The notes under the pieces: generated by a model
The model's input: only the letters and a program-made list of their open reading frames with translations
The model's database searches: none
Told to the model about the DNA's origin: nothing
In this document: positions 7,701 to 19,700 of the stretch, one piece after another
Position numbering within the stretch: the stretch's first letter is position 1
Layout: each line of letters opens with the position of its first letter
NCBI GenBank assembly: GCA_030019105.1
Contig: JASEGY010000003.1
Location: 9,698-30,500 of the forward strand
Direction of reading: 5' to 3'
Length of the DNA stretch: 20,803 nt
Origin: a bacterium
GTDB lineage: Bacteria > UBA9089 > JASEGY01
Made by a program: the position numbers and the translations under genes

Positions 7701-10700
7701 TACAACCTGTCGGGTGGCTGCCAATAAACATCAATTGACGGTTAAAGTAGATGCCTCGGATAGTATAGCCCCGGTGGCTACTATTACCCGCATAGGAAAT
7801 AACCGAAACCTGAAGAATGTAATGGCCCGGGTGACTCAAGACCTGGCTATTCAGGTGCAGGTGGATAATTGGGCGGCTTTAGACAGGGATCAGAATCCTC
7901 GCGTCTGGGGGCCGGCTGATCTGCATAGTCGCGGTGCCCTGAAGGGCCTCACCTGGGATCAAACAGAAAACAGTGTTGTTTATTCCCTGGAGACCCTTTA
8001 TCGGCCGATGCCGGCTCTATTCAAATACGTTGATCGTTATGACACTGACGGCGGCTTTAATTATCTAACCGACCATATCTACTACGATACCGGGACATTA
8101 GGCATAGTGGATGCCGCCGATACATACTTTACTTTGGCAGGCACTACGGTTAGCAGCCCCATCGATACCGGCGCCGGCCTGACTTCCTTCAGCTACGATA
8201 ACACCTATCTGGGTGGTGTCAAGTGGGTGGATATAAATAATAATGCCAGGTTTGAGAGTGACACGGATGCGATTGTCCTGGATACCAATGATATTGCTGA
8301 GATTAGATTCCAGGTCAGCGATGCGGGTAAGGATAACTGGACGCTTCTGGGTTCTCTCAATGCGAAGCATTACAATAACAACCTGGTAGATTTTGCCGCC
8401 CCGCTGGTGGTTAACTGGAATACCAGCGATAAGGTGGGAGTCTACAAGTTGCGGGCGGTGGCCTACGACTGTGAAGGAAATGTGCTCTCCTGGGCGCCGG
8501 AGGTGGTGGCTGTCGTAGACAAGTCCTGTGTCGCCCCTCACTTCTTAGGATTTACTTCAGACACAAATAACCTGGATACGGATGATGCCTTTGCGAATGG
8601 TCAGATTCAGGTTATTGATGATAACGGCGACACTGTCTCCGGTAAGGTTCAATTCCTGGCCAGGACATTTACCAATGAGGTCGACAAGGTAGAGTTCCAC
8701 TATTCTTCCTGTATAGGCACGGATACGGATGAGGCCAATGTGCTCTTTATTGTCGAGAGTTCCAATTCAATACAGGCCAATCATATCCCTGGAATTTCAG
8801 CGAATATCAAGGAGCTTAAATTCAGTAGTGTTCTTAAGGCTGGTGTGGCGGCCTTTTATAAGGATACTGTTGTGCCCATAGGTAGTGGCGGGAGCTATAT
8901 GACCTCCGACCAGACAACCTTTGCAAATTGGGTCGACACGGGACTGCGGGGAGTTCAATTCTCACCGGATTGTTATAATGCCTTTACGGCTATTGAGAAG
9001 GCAGTAACTTTCTATAAGACTAATAACTATTTTGACACAGGCGCCAGGATATTTGTTGTTCTGGTGACCGATGAGGATGCGGATGATAGTAATGGGGCGA
9101 TGAACTCGGCGATTACGGCCTTAACGGATTCGGGTCTTAGCATTCAAAGTTTGCGGGTGGTTTATGACGAGACTGCTCCCTTCCCGGTAAGTACAATATG
9201 TGATGTTGGGCATAACACTACCAATTCATACGCTGATTTTGATGCTGCGGCCAGTACTTCTATCGTTTACAAGTTGAACAACCCCTCGAATAAGTTGGCC
9301 TTTCCTGCAAGGTCTGTTTCTATAAATGGTAGTTGGAAAAATATTATAGCAGACATCAGCGGGGAGGCTGCAACAGCTATTGGTGGCTGGATTTTTCTGG
9401 GTACTGATGCCGCTCCTGAGGTGGTTTATCGCGACGGCGTGCCGATGCAGGTCTGGCGTTCTTCAATTTGGGACTCTACTCAATTCGCCAATACGACCGG
9501 TGATTCCGGCGGCTATAGTATAAGAATGCAGGCCGTGGATGATATGGGCAATATGTGCGCTTACGAATCACCCATCTGCTTTAACATCTACAATATCTGT
9601 CCGGCGGTGAAGCTGACTAATACTGATATCGCTTATGTCGCGGCTAAGAATGCGGCTAATATGGGCGGTAGCAGTTCGTCCATCCATTATTCCTGGATGG
9701 ATGGAGAACCTCACTATGATGCGAATAAGAACGGGACGATTGATTACAGCGTGGGTTCCGGAGAATGGCTCGATGTAAACGGAAACAATGTGTATGATAC
9801 GGCTTCCGGTTGGGTCAAGGTTACCTTGACGGCTGCCTTAGAGACAGGCACTAACCTTAGTGATGTGGCTTATGTCCAGTATCAGTACTCAGTTGATGGC
9901 GGTAATAGGTGGGTAACTATCGATGCTAATCCCTTTGATGGCATTGATATAGATACTGTGCCTACTTCTACGACCAATTCAAACTGGTCTATGGACTGGT
10001 ATACTGACTATGAGTTCCGGAACCTGAGACGTGATAAAGATATCCTTATCAGGGCTGTGGCCTATGATGCAAGTGGTCTAAACGGTGGAAGTAGGTGCGC
10101 TCTGACCGCTCCTATCCAGATAGAGATTGCGGAGAACATCGAGCCGATTGCCACGATGGTCGAGGTTAAGACTTCGAGGAATGAATTGATTCACGATGGC
10201 GACAGGCTGAATGCATGCTCTGGCCAGGGTTTTAAGATACTGGCTGTGACCTATGATCAGGATGCCGTGCCTGATTCCATGTCGGATCCGGGGACAACTA
10301 CAGACGAACCAACAGATAATACGACTATTCGAGACCTCGAGCTCTACGTGATGGCTCCTGGTGCCACTACCTGGACACTGGAGACTGGTGTCAGTATTTC
10401 CTCAGCGGTGGCTGATTCTGATGGTGATACCAATGACTGGATTATTACCTGGACTCAGAGCGCGACCAGCAGTTGTACAGAGGGTAAGTGGCGTTTCGCG
10501 GCGGTAGCCACTGACTGGGCCGGTAATAAGACCCTGATTACCTCTGAGGAAAATTATGGTGATTCTGGCCTTGATTTAGTGGATGCGGATGATCCTGCCT
10601 TCCCGACTCCGGGTTATAGTCTCTATGGCGATATGGAGCCTTACCTGGATGATTATAATGCGAATCCGAGCATGGCCACTAATCCTCTTGGACGTTGGGA

Positions 10701-13700
10701 GGGTAATGGCAAAACCGATTCGGTTTATAAGTCGATTATCATCGATTGCCTGCCGCCGGAGGCAACCATCGCCAGCGATGCGGCAACCAAGTGCTTCCAG
10801 AGCACCTTTGACTTTGACATTGCGGCTACGTCCGCCTTTGGCGCCTTTAATGTTAATGCGGCTGGTGATTCTTATTCGGTGGTTAAGGTCTGGATGAGAG
10901 AGAAGGATTCCGGAGATTCCTGGACCCTGATCGCCACGACTGAAGAAGAGGTTATTATTGACACCGGTGATATGGTGATCAGCACCAGGCCTAAGATTGG
11001 TTCTGACGATGTTTATGCTGACGCCTCTTATGCGGTTGGGGTACATGTGGATTCCGGTACGGTGATCATTAAGCCTGGCGCTGACGGTATCCTCCAGTCT
11101 AAACCAGGTGACACAAATGGTGATGGAACTCCGGATACAACCGGTTTCACCTCAACGGCAACATCAGGGGATAAGATATCCAGGATTAGCGGTACTTCCT
11201 CCGCGACTGTCTCTATTACCGATAATATAGTGGATACATATACGGTCAGGGTGACTTATCCTGTGCCTGGCAATGGGATCGATGAAGACGGCAACTCAGC
11301 CGATAAGGACGAGGATGGCTATCCTAATGGTCAGGAGATAACGGCCGGGACCGATCCGAATGATTCTACTTCTTATCCGGCGGGTGATCCTGAGCCGGCT
11401 TCCAATTACATTGATGAGGACGGCATTGGTGGTCTTGATCCGGGTCCTGGTGTAGAGAAGACCTACGAATTTATGGTCACGGCTATTGATCGGAAGGATG
11501 CTTTTAATAATCCTGGTAATGATGACTATCTCCAGGCATGCTACCAGCATAAGATTGAGGTTGAGGTTGACACTATCCGGCCTGAGGCCAGGATTGCGCA
11601 GATCGATGTGACTACTGGCCTGGCTAATGATATTGATACGGCCCAGACCGTGACGGTTACTACTGGTGAGGACCTCCTCATCACGGCCGTGGTTGATGCT
11701 AACCCGTGGAATGCTACTGGTAAGTATGAATTCAGCGGTTCTGAGACTTCGGTAGGCGATGTTATTAAGGTAGAGTTCTACGCTGATGCTAATGGTGATG
11801 GTATCTATGAGACATTAATTGGTCAGGGTGACAATACCGATCATGCGGCTGATGGTTTCTCCAATAAGTATTCGGTTAGACTGACTAAGGATCAATTGAT
11901 TGCCAACTTCGGGGGGGCTAACTATTACAACAGGTGTTACAAGGTGATTGCCATTGCCTATGACGATAATTGTGCCAGTAATAGAGAGGACAAACTGCCT
12001 CTTAATGCTCCCACTTGGGGAACTGAAGATACTGAGAATCTAACCCTCTATATCGAAGGGCCATGTGATCTAGCTCTTAGTCTGGAAGGGTTAGGCGACA
12101 TTGCGTGCCAGACAGGTAGTGACACAATGGATAACCGGGTTTACCCCAGTGGCGGTGCTGACTGTCCCAAGGTCAAGGTCTCGGGTGATGAGATTGACCT
12201 CTATGTTACGGTGGGACAAGGTCAGGCAGATACCTCCTCAGTTGAGATCAGCTTCAATGGCGGCTCTACCTGGGAGAAGATGAATTACAATAACTTCGAT
12301 GACTTCACCTTTACCCTCTATGAGGATGACTTCCCCTATTATTCCACGGCTGATACCAACAAGCCTGGAGCCCAGGCCAAGTTTGAGGATGTGATGGTGA
12401 ATGTGAAGTCTGATACTATGACTGATACTGTTTCTATCCCAATGAGTGTATGGGTTAATGCTGATGGGGCTCACATCTGGCAGTCAAAAGATAAAGTCAC
12501 CGGAAAGCTGCTTGGAGTGCTGGGTAATATGATCGTGGATGGTGGAGATGGTATCTCACATACAGCGCCACTGACTGGTTCTGATGACATCAAGGTTGAG
12601 GAGGTAGGCTATCTAACGAGCATAGTAGGTGCTGACATGATAGCTCTTATCTTGCCTGGCCCGGATGGTATCCTCCAGTCGATACCGGGTGATACTGATG
12701 GAGACGGTAACATCGATAAAGTAACTACTAATGACAAGTATCTGATCAATGTGCCTGCCAGGACTTACACTGGCGCTATCTCTACTCCGGCTATCTTTGG
12801 TCGGGTTGGTCAGACCTGCCGGAGTAAGGTGAAGACCGGAACCGACGACATTCAGGTCATTAAAGCAGGTGCTACTATCACAGCTAATACAGTGAATGCT
12901 GACTCCGCCGTCGTGATTATGCCTGGGCCTAACGGTGTTATTGACTCTATTGCTGGTGATGCCAATGGTGATGGTTATCTTTCCATGGCTGAGGCCACTG
13001 CCAATCTCAATGGCGATGCCAAACCTGCGGATAGAACGGCGGCGATTACTTACAGTTATGACTTTACGATAGATGCGGTGGGTAACGATACCTACGACCA
13101 GAAGAGCGGTCAGTTTACCTTGCTTGGCTCTCCGGTCTGGTCCATTAACAAGGACATCTCCGGATTGGCTGATGGCGTCTACGAGGTAGTCGTCAGGGCA
13201 GCCAATACCACTGGTTCCTGTCAGGATCAGATCTCTAAGAAGGTCATTATCGACCGCACCCCGCCACAGCTTGGGGATATGAAGGTTACCCTTGAGACCG
13301 AGTGCGGTAAGGTAATTGGAATCAGTGATACCGTGCCTATCTGGGTCACGGTTTCTGACCCGAGTGGTGACACTAACATCAATATTATCGATGTTCAGCG
13401 TGTTCGCTTCCAGTGGTCCAAGGATGGTAATACCCAGGATGGGACCAGCATGTGGTATGACATTGGGACGGATGATGATGGCAGTAATGGCTGGTCTCTT
13501 AAGTGGGGTGTGCAGTATGATCCGAGAATCCAGAATCTACAAGAGGGAACGATTATACACATCAGAACGATTGGCTATGATGATGCCAATAACGGGGCCT
13601 TGTTGAATGACGGCATGACGGTGACCGTGGACACGGTGGCTCCGCAGGCATATATTAGCAAGGCAACTATAGGTGGTAAGGTGTATGTCAGCCCGAAGAT

Positions 13701-16700
13701 TGATGGTCTGCAATTTACCAAGGGTGATGTGCTTACCCTGGAGGCGGCCTTGTCTGACTTGGCTGATTCAACGGATGTGGTCAGTATTACCTTCCAGTAT
13801 TCGGTGGGAGATAGTGTTTCCGGTGGAGAGGTGTGGAAGACGATCCCGGCCTACACCTATTCTGACTCTGACATTTATGGCGCTGACGGCTGGAAGGTCT
13901 TGTGGGATACGGCGGAGACCAACCTGCCTGAGACGGCTGATTATTATGTCCAGGTCAGGGCGGTAGCTGAAGATTGTGCCGGCAATAGGGATGCGACGCC
14001 GGTAACAACCATCCTGCTCCACGATTACGAGGGTATGCCTTCGGCCTGGTTGAAGACAATTTCACACGCTTGCAACAAGGACGTAAATGTGTTACATCCT
14101 TACCTGGCTGTGACCAATACCTCGAACTTGAAAGGTATAACTGACGGCACGGCAGTAATGGTGACCTTAGAGATAATGGGCTCTGACACGGCTGACACCT
14201 GGACGGAATTAGGCATAGCTGAAGTTGCTAATAAAGCCTTTACTTACAACTGGGATGCGACCTCGCTGGCTGAAGGTATCTACTACCTGCGGGTCAAGGC
14301 GACTGATGCTGATGGTAATACCAGTGAGCCTACGGAGAGGGTCAAGATCGTGGTGGATCACACCCCGCCTGTGGTTAAGGAGTTTAAGGTTAGCACGCTG
14401 GCGCCTAATGAAGGCGACTCCATTGTCTTTACCGTGGATGCGGATGCGACTATGTCTGATGCCGACGGCGAGACAGTTGAAGCCAAAATGGTTTACCTCC
14501 AGTACTGGGATGTCCAAACGTCGCAGTGGCAGCCTGGCATATCCTTACCGGTTGAGTTTACTTACAGTGCTCAGACCGGATTGTGGACATACACGGCTGC
14601 CAGCCCAACTGCATTGAAGACTGCCCTGAATATAACCACTGACAAGTGTGAGTATTACGTCAGAGCATTGGTTGTAGATTGGGCCTGTAACGATAACAAG
14701 TTAGACTCTATTGGGATAGATTCCCAGGGCAAAGAGTACAGCGGTGATACTTTGCCGACCGCGGTGAAGAAGATGCAATTAGATACTACTGCGCCGACTG
14801 TTGAAGCCGTTTATGCCGGTAATCGCTATTATGAAGGCGGCGCTATTGTGGCTTGTGGTGGAGATGAGGTGGATGTCTATGTCAAGCTGCGTAAGGATGA
14901 TTGCAGCGGCATCGACGAGTCCTCCATCAAGTTCTTCTATCGAGAGTCTGGAACAACTAACGAATGGAAAGAGATAAAGTATGGGGCTTCGGTTACCCTG
15001 GAAGACACCCTGACCGAGGGCACCACGGGTTATGAATATCTCTATGCCACGAAGTGGATTACCCCGCCTAACCAGAAGAAGGCTGATATGGCTTACGTGG
15101 TAGGCGCCTACGTAGCTGATGAGGCCGCTAATGACACCTATTCATGGAAGACAAATAAGACAGCCGGTGTTAGGGTTGAGACCGACTGTACGGCTCCTTC
15201 TGGAACCACGGTTACAGCGGCGGATATCGATAATAGCCACCTTTGTGGTGATACCTCGATGGACGGTATCATTGACCTGAAGGCCTATACCACCGGTCAT
15301 GCGGATGACTATCGTCCGATCTATGATACCAGTGTGGATGACAACTTTAATTCAGCCAGTGTGGAGTTCTACTATCAATCTGGCGGCACATGGACTCAGG
15401 TCTACGGTCTGGATGCCATGACCACCCTGAAGGTCTCGACTGACGTGGGGGATAAGGTCATTGCGGTGGTGAGTACCACAGGCTTTACTGTAGATAATCT
15501 GATTAAGATTAAGTCCGCTGGGCAAGAAGAGGTTCGGAGCATTAAAGAGATAAATGGTGCAACCAACGAGATTACCGTTGATGAAGGTCTGAGTGCTGAG
15601 TATGATGCCGGCTGTGCTACAGTGTATGAACTGGCTAAGGCTGGTTACACGGCTGGGCTTACTACCGCTCTGGCAGCAGGTGCAGATTCAGATGCCGGCA
15701 CCAGGGTTATCGCTCTGGCTAGTACTACTGGCCTGGTGGCTAATGATACGCTCCTGATTACAGGTGGCAGCAATGCTGAGATAGTCAAGGTGGTATCTGT
15801 GACTGGAAGTCTGGTGACCATTGATCCGGCTTTGACCAAGGATTACAGTAACTGGCCGGATACGGTAAGCGTGATCAAGGCGGGTTATTGGAGTATCAAG
15901 CTGGATACCAGGGAACTGGCCGATGGGACCTATAAGATTGCGGCCAGGGCTATTGATTGGGCCGGTCATGAAGAAGATATGACCACGCTAACTACGACTA
16001 CCATCGTGATTGATAATCCGAAGGCGGATGTGAGAGTTACTGACGCGGCTAAGCGGAGTGCGGAGCGGGGTAAAGAGCTTCTGATCGAGGCGACGCCAGA
16101 TAATGACAGTGATGTGGCGGCTGTAGCCTTCTGGTTTACCGCTGATGATCCTACTTGTGATACCGCGGTGTGGAGGATGATGACGGCTGTTGATACCTCG
16201 GTCAATATGGATACTAATCTGACCGAAGGTAAATACGCCTTTAGATGGAATACCAAAGGCATACCGCTGGCAGACTTCATGGATCAGGCTTGTAACTGTT
16301 ACGCTGACTCGAAGGCCTTTACCGTAATCGGTATCGCCTGGGATGATGATTGTGGTCGAGGGAGTGATGACTGGCCTTATGGGCTGACAGATTCTGATAC
16401 CTTCTCCAGGGCTATGGCTGATGGTCGATATATCACGGTCTATGTGACCGATACTACTGCGCCGAAGATTACCCTGACTCAGATTAGCTATACCAGTCAG
16501 TGCGATGTGTCTGACACCCTCGATCTCCCAGAAGAGGCTGAGGATATGATCATTGGCGGGTTGGTGACTGTTACTGCTGAGAGTGAAGAGGCAGCCGATG
16601 ACCTCAATATTGGCTCGGCTCATGTTAGATTTATGTATCGGCTCTATGGCACCACTACCTGGACAACTATTGATATGGATCCGATCCATACCTATGGAGA

Positions 16701-19700
16701 TGATACTGATACTACAAGCTGGAAGCTCACGGGTTGGGATACCCTGGCTCCGAAACTAAATGGTGTCTATGAAGTAGGCATTGAGGCTACGGATGTCTTT
16801 GGTAACACCACCAAAGAGGTTTATCCCTTCAAGGTGAAGATCGATAATGAGAAGCCGACTAATGTGAAGCTGACCCTCTCCGGGCCGAATACACCGGAGC
16901 TCAGCTCGGAAGGGACTGCAAGCGGCACTTTAGAGCGTGGTGACCGGGTCGTGCTTAAGGCTGAGACTGATGGAGCTGAGATGAACGATGTGAGGCGGGC
17001 TGCCTTCTACTTCAGATCGCATACAGCCGTCTCGGATCCGGAAGTCTTGGCTAACTGGAACATAATTACCAATACGTTCTCCAGCATCAATCCTGACACC
17101 AACTATCCTTACGCTATTACCTGGAGAACCGGTCTGCTCAACTCCAACGATACCTTAGTGGTCGGTGGCACCTACGACATTAAGGTTGTGGTTACTGACC
17201 GGGTTGGCTGCACGGCTGAGGCGATCGTGACGGTAACTGTTGAGGATAACGTCGCTAAGGCGATAATCAGCCGGATTATTACCGACTGTGACACCTACGG
17301 TGACTGCGAGAACCTGGATAGCGTGAGGGTCAATGGTCTGGTTAACTTCCAGGCCCAGGTAGATGATGATGTTCAGAGACTCATCTGGAAGTATCGCAAG
17401 GTAGGCGCTGCTAGCTGGATTACAGCGGCTGACGATGGCAGAACCGAAGTCGGTGATAATGGCTTTATGCTGGCGGCCTGGGATGTGACTACCCTGGATG
17501 AGGGTCAATACGAGATGATCGTGGTGGCTACCTCTGACCTTGGGTTCACGGATGTCAATAAGGTGATCATCAAGTTCATCGTGGACCACGAGGCTGACTT
17601 TACGGCGATCAACAACAGTATAGCTGATGGCAGTGCGATTGGGTTTGCTGATGATCCAGCCACGATGGCTGATGAAGGACGTATTGATCTGATAGCCTAC
17701 GATCTTAAGGTGATTGATAAGTTGTCGGATGGCAGTCCTGACATCCACAGCGATTCTACCACTGGCTGGTATGATGGCGTGACCTTTGGATTCAAGCTCT
17801 GCTCCGACATCGATACCGGGACAGCAAGCTGGAACTGGTTTAATACGGCGGGTGTCTATGATGACCTGATCGGCTACTTCTCCTTAGGAATAAGCAAGGA
17901 TGACTTTAGAAATGCGGGCGGCCTTGACGCTAACTGTTGTTATGACTTCGCTATCAAGCTGAGAGACCAGGCCTGCAATGAGAACTACTCGGTCATAGCC
18001 GAGAACGTGACGGTAGACAATCTGGATCCGAAGGCCTGCATCACGGCCATTAACGAGGATACGACCTTAGAGGATGCGGTTGATGTCTCCAATAAGTCGG
18101 CGACGACCATCAGGATGACCGCCTTTGATGCCTGCACGGCTGTAACCAAGGTGCAGTTCCAGATTTCTGATACCAATACTTCGGCTTATAACTGGAGAGA
18201 TGTCGATGTGGTTCTCTTGACGGATAAAACTGATCCGAACAATATCACCATTACCTGGAATACGACCGGTATGCCACGGGGTAATTACTGGCTAAGAGTA
18301 GTGGCTACCGATCAGGTTGGAAATATCGGCTCGGGTGATGCTTGCATCAGACAGGTTACGATTTCCGATAAGCTCCCGCCGGTAGCTGTTATCTGCGGTT
18401 ATGACGACTACCAGGTAAGGATTTCACAAGGATTCTCCGGCGGCCAGCAGGAGATTGATAACATCTACGTTGATGCCATCTACGCCGTGACCTATTGTCC
18501 GGATGTGGTTCAGGTGCAGTTCCAGTCTTTGATCAATAATGGTCAGACCTGGACCAATATCGGCTTTGCCACCAATCCTGTAGCGATCGGTGATACACCG
18601 GCCGGTAGAGACAAATATGCTGTCTGGAAGGTGACCTGGATACCTGAGGCTGGGAATTACCTCTTAAGGGCTCTACCTAAGGATCGCAGTGGGAACAGAG
18701 ATGAATCCATTGCTCCGGTGACTGAGATTGTGGTTACGGCCGCTGGTCAGGTCACGGTAATGGATGTGGCCAATGTTACCCTGGGTGACATTAAGGTGGC
18801 TGCTCATCTGATCGATAGGAAGACCTTAGAGATTACGGTTGAGATTTCAGGTGATAAGGCCCCGCTCAAGACAGTGCTGGTGGTGGTTGAGGATGCTCAG
18901 GATAATGTTTACGAGGAGATCATTGAGGTCTTCCCGAGAACCGATGTGCCTAACACCTATGTTGGTGTGACCACGAGAGACCTGGCGACCATTGCCCACG
19001 GTGGAACGATCACGGTTTACACCGCTGGTACGGATGAGTTTGGTAAGATCGGCGGAATCTCTGAGTACGCCTTAAAGACGATGAAGGTCTATCTGGTAAC
19101 CCGCAGTCTGGGCACTAATGGGCCGGTGACCATAAATGACCTGACGGTAGCCATTCCCGGTAACTATGGCGGCAACAATGCCGCTAACAAGACAGGCCTG
19201 CTGATCCTGCCGACTATTACGCCGGTGACTTCAGCCGGTCAGGCCAGGCACATTACGCCGGTTGGTCAGGCCTACCAGGTTGTGCTGCTCAGTGAGCCGG
19301 ATTCACCGGCGGCTTTTGTCCGTGGCTATGAGCCGAGAGTGACTATTAAGTATCCGAATGATACGCAGCTTAAGGCAGCCGGTATTGATGAGGATAACCT
19401 CTCAGTCCGCTACTGGAACGAAGGCGTTGTTCCTGAACTCGGTAGAGCCGGTTGGGATAATGACAAGATTGTCAGAGTTAAACAGGATAAGGTTAATAAC
19501 ACCCTTACCTTTGATGTTTCTGATTCGGATAACATAACAACCCTGACCGACATCTACTCGGTAGTCAGGACTGAGAAGTCCTATATCAGGAAGATCGTCC
19601 TGAACGATAATGCTTACGATCAGGTTACCTATATCGGTGATCCGCTGGGAACGATCTATGTCAGGAATCGGTTCGACACCATTACCGTGTGGGTTGTGGA

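Noticed and set aside
10999..12984. Near-identical repeats considered as a diversity-generating retroelement template/variable pair
   Set aside because: No reverse transcriptase is in the window, and the differences are spread over all bases, not focused on adenines.
14225..14617. Plus-strand frame of 130 codons in another reading frame, also 10583-10897, 13316-13606 and 13673-13966
   Set aside because: Met/Arg/Leu-rich shadow frames inside the giant gene with no ribosome site or protein-like pattern.
15988..16689. Open frame of 233 codons on the minus strand
   Set aside because: Lies wholly opposite the giant frame. Its product is rich in Ile, Arg, His and Ser in the way expected from reverse-reading GAT, ATC and ACC codons. 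No ribosome site or recognisable domain.
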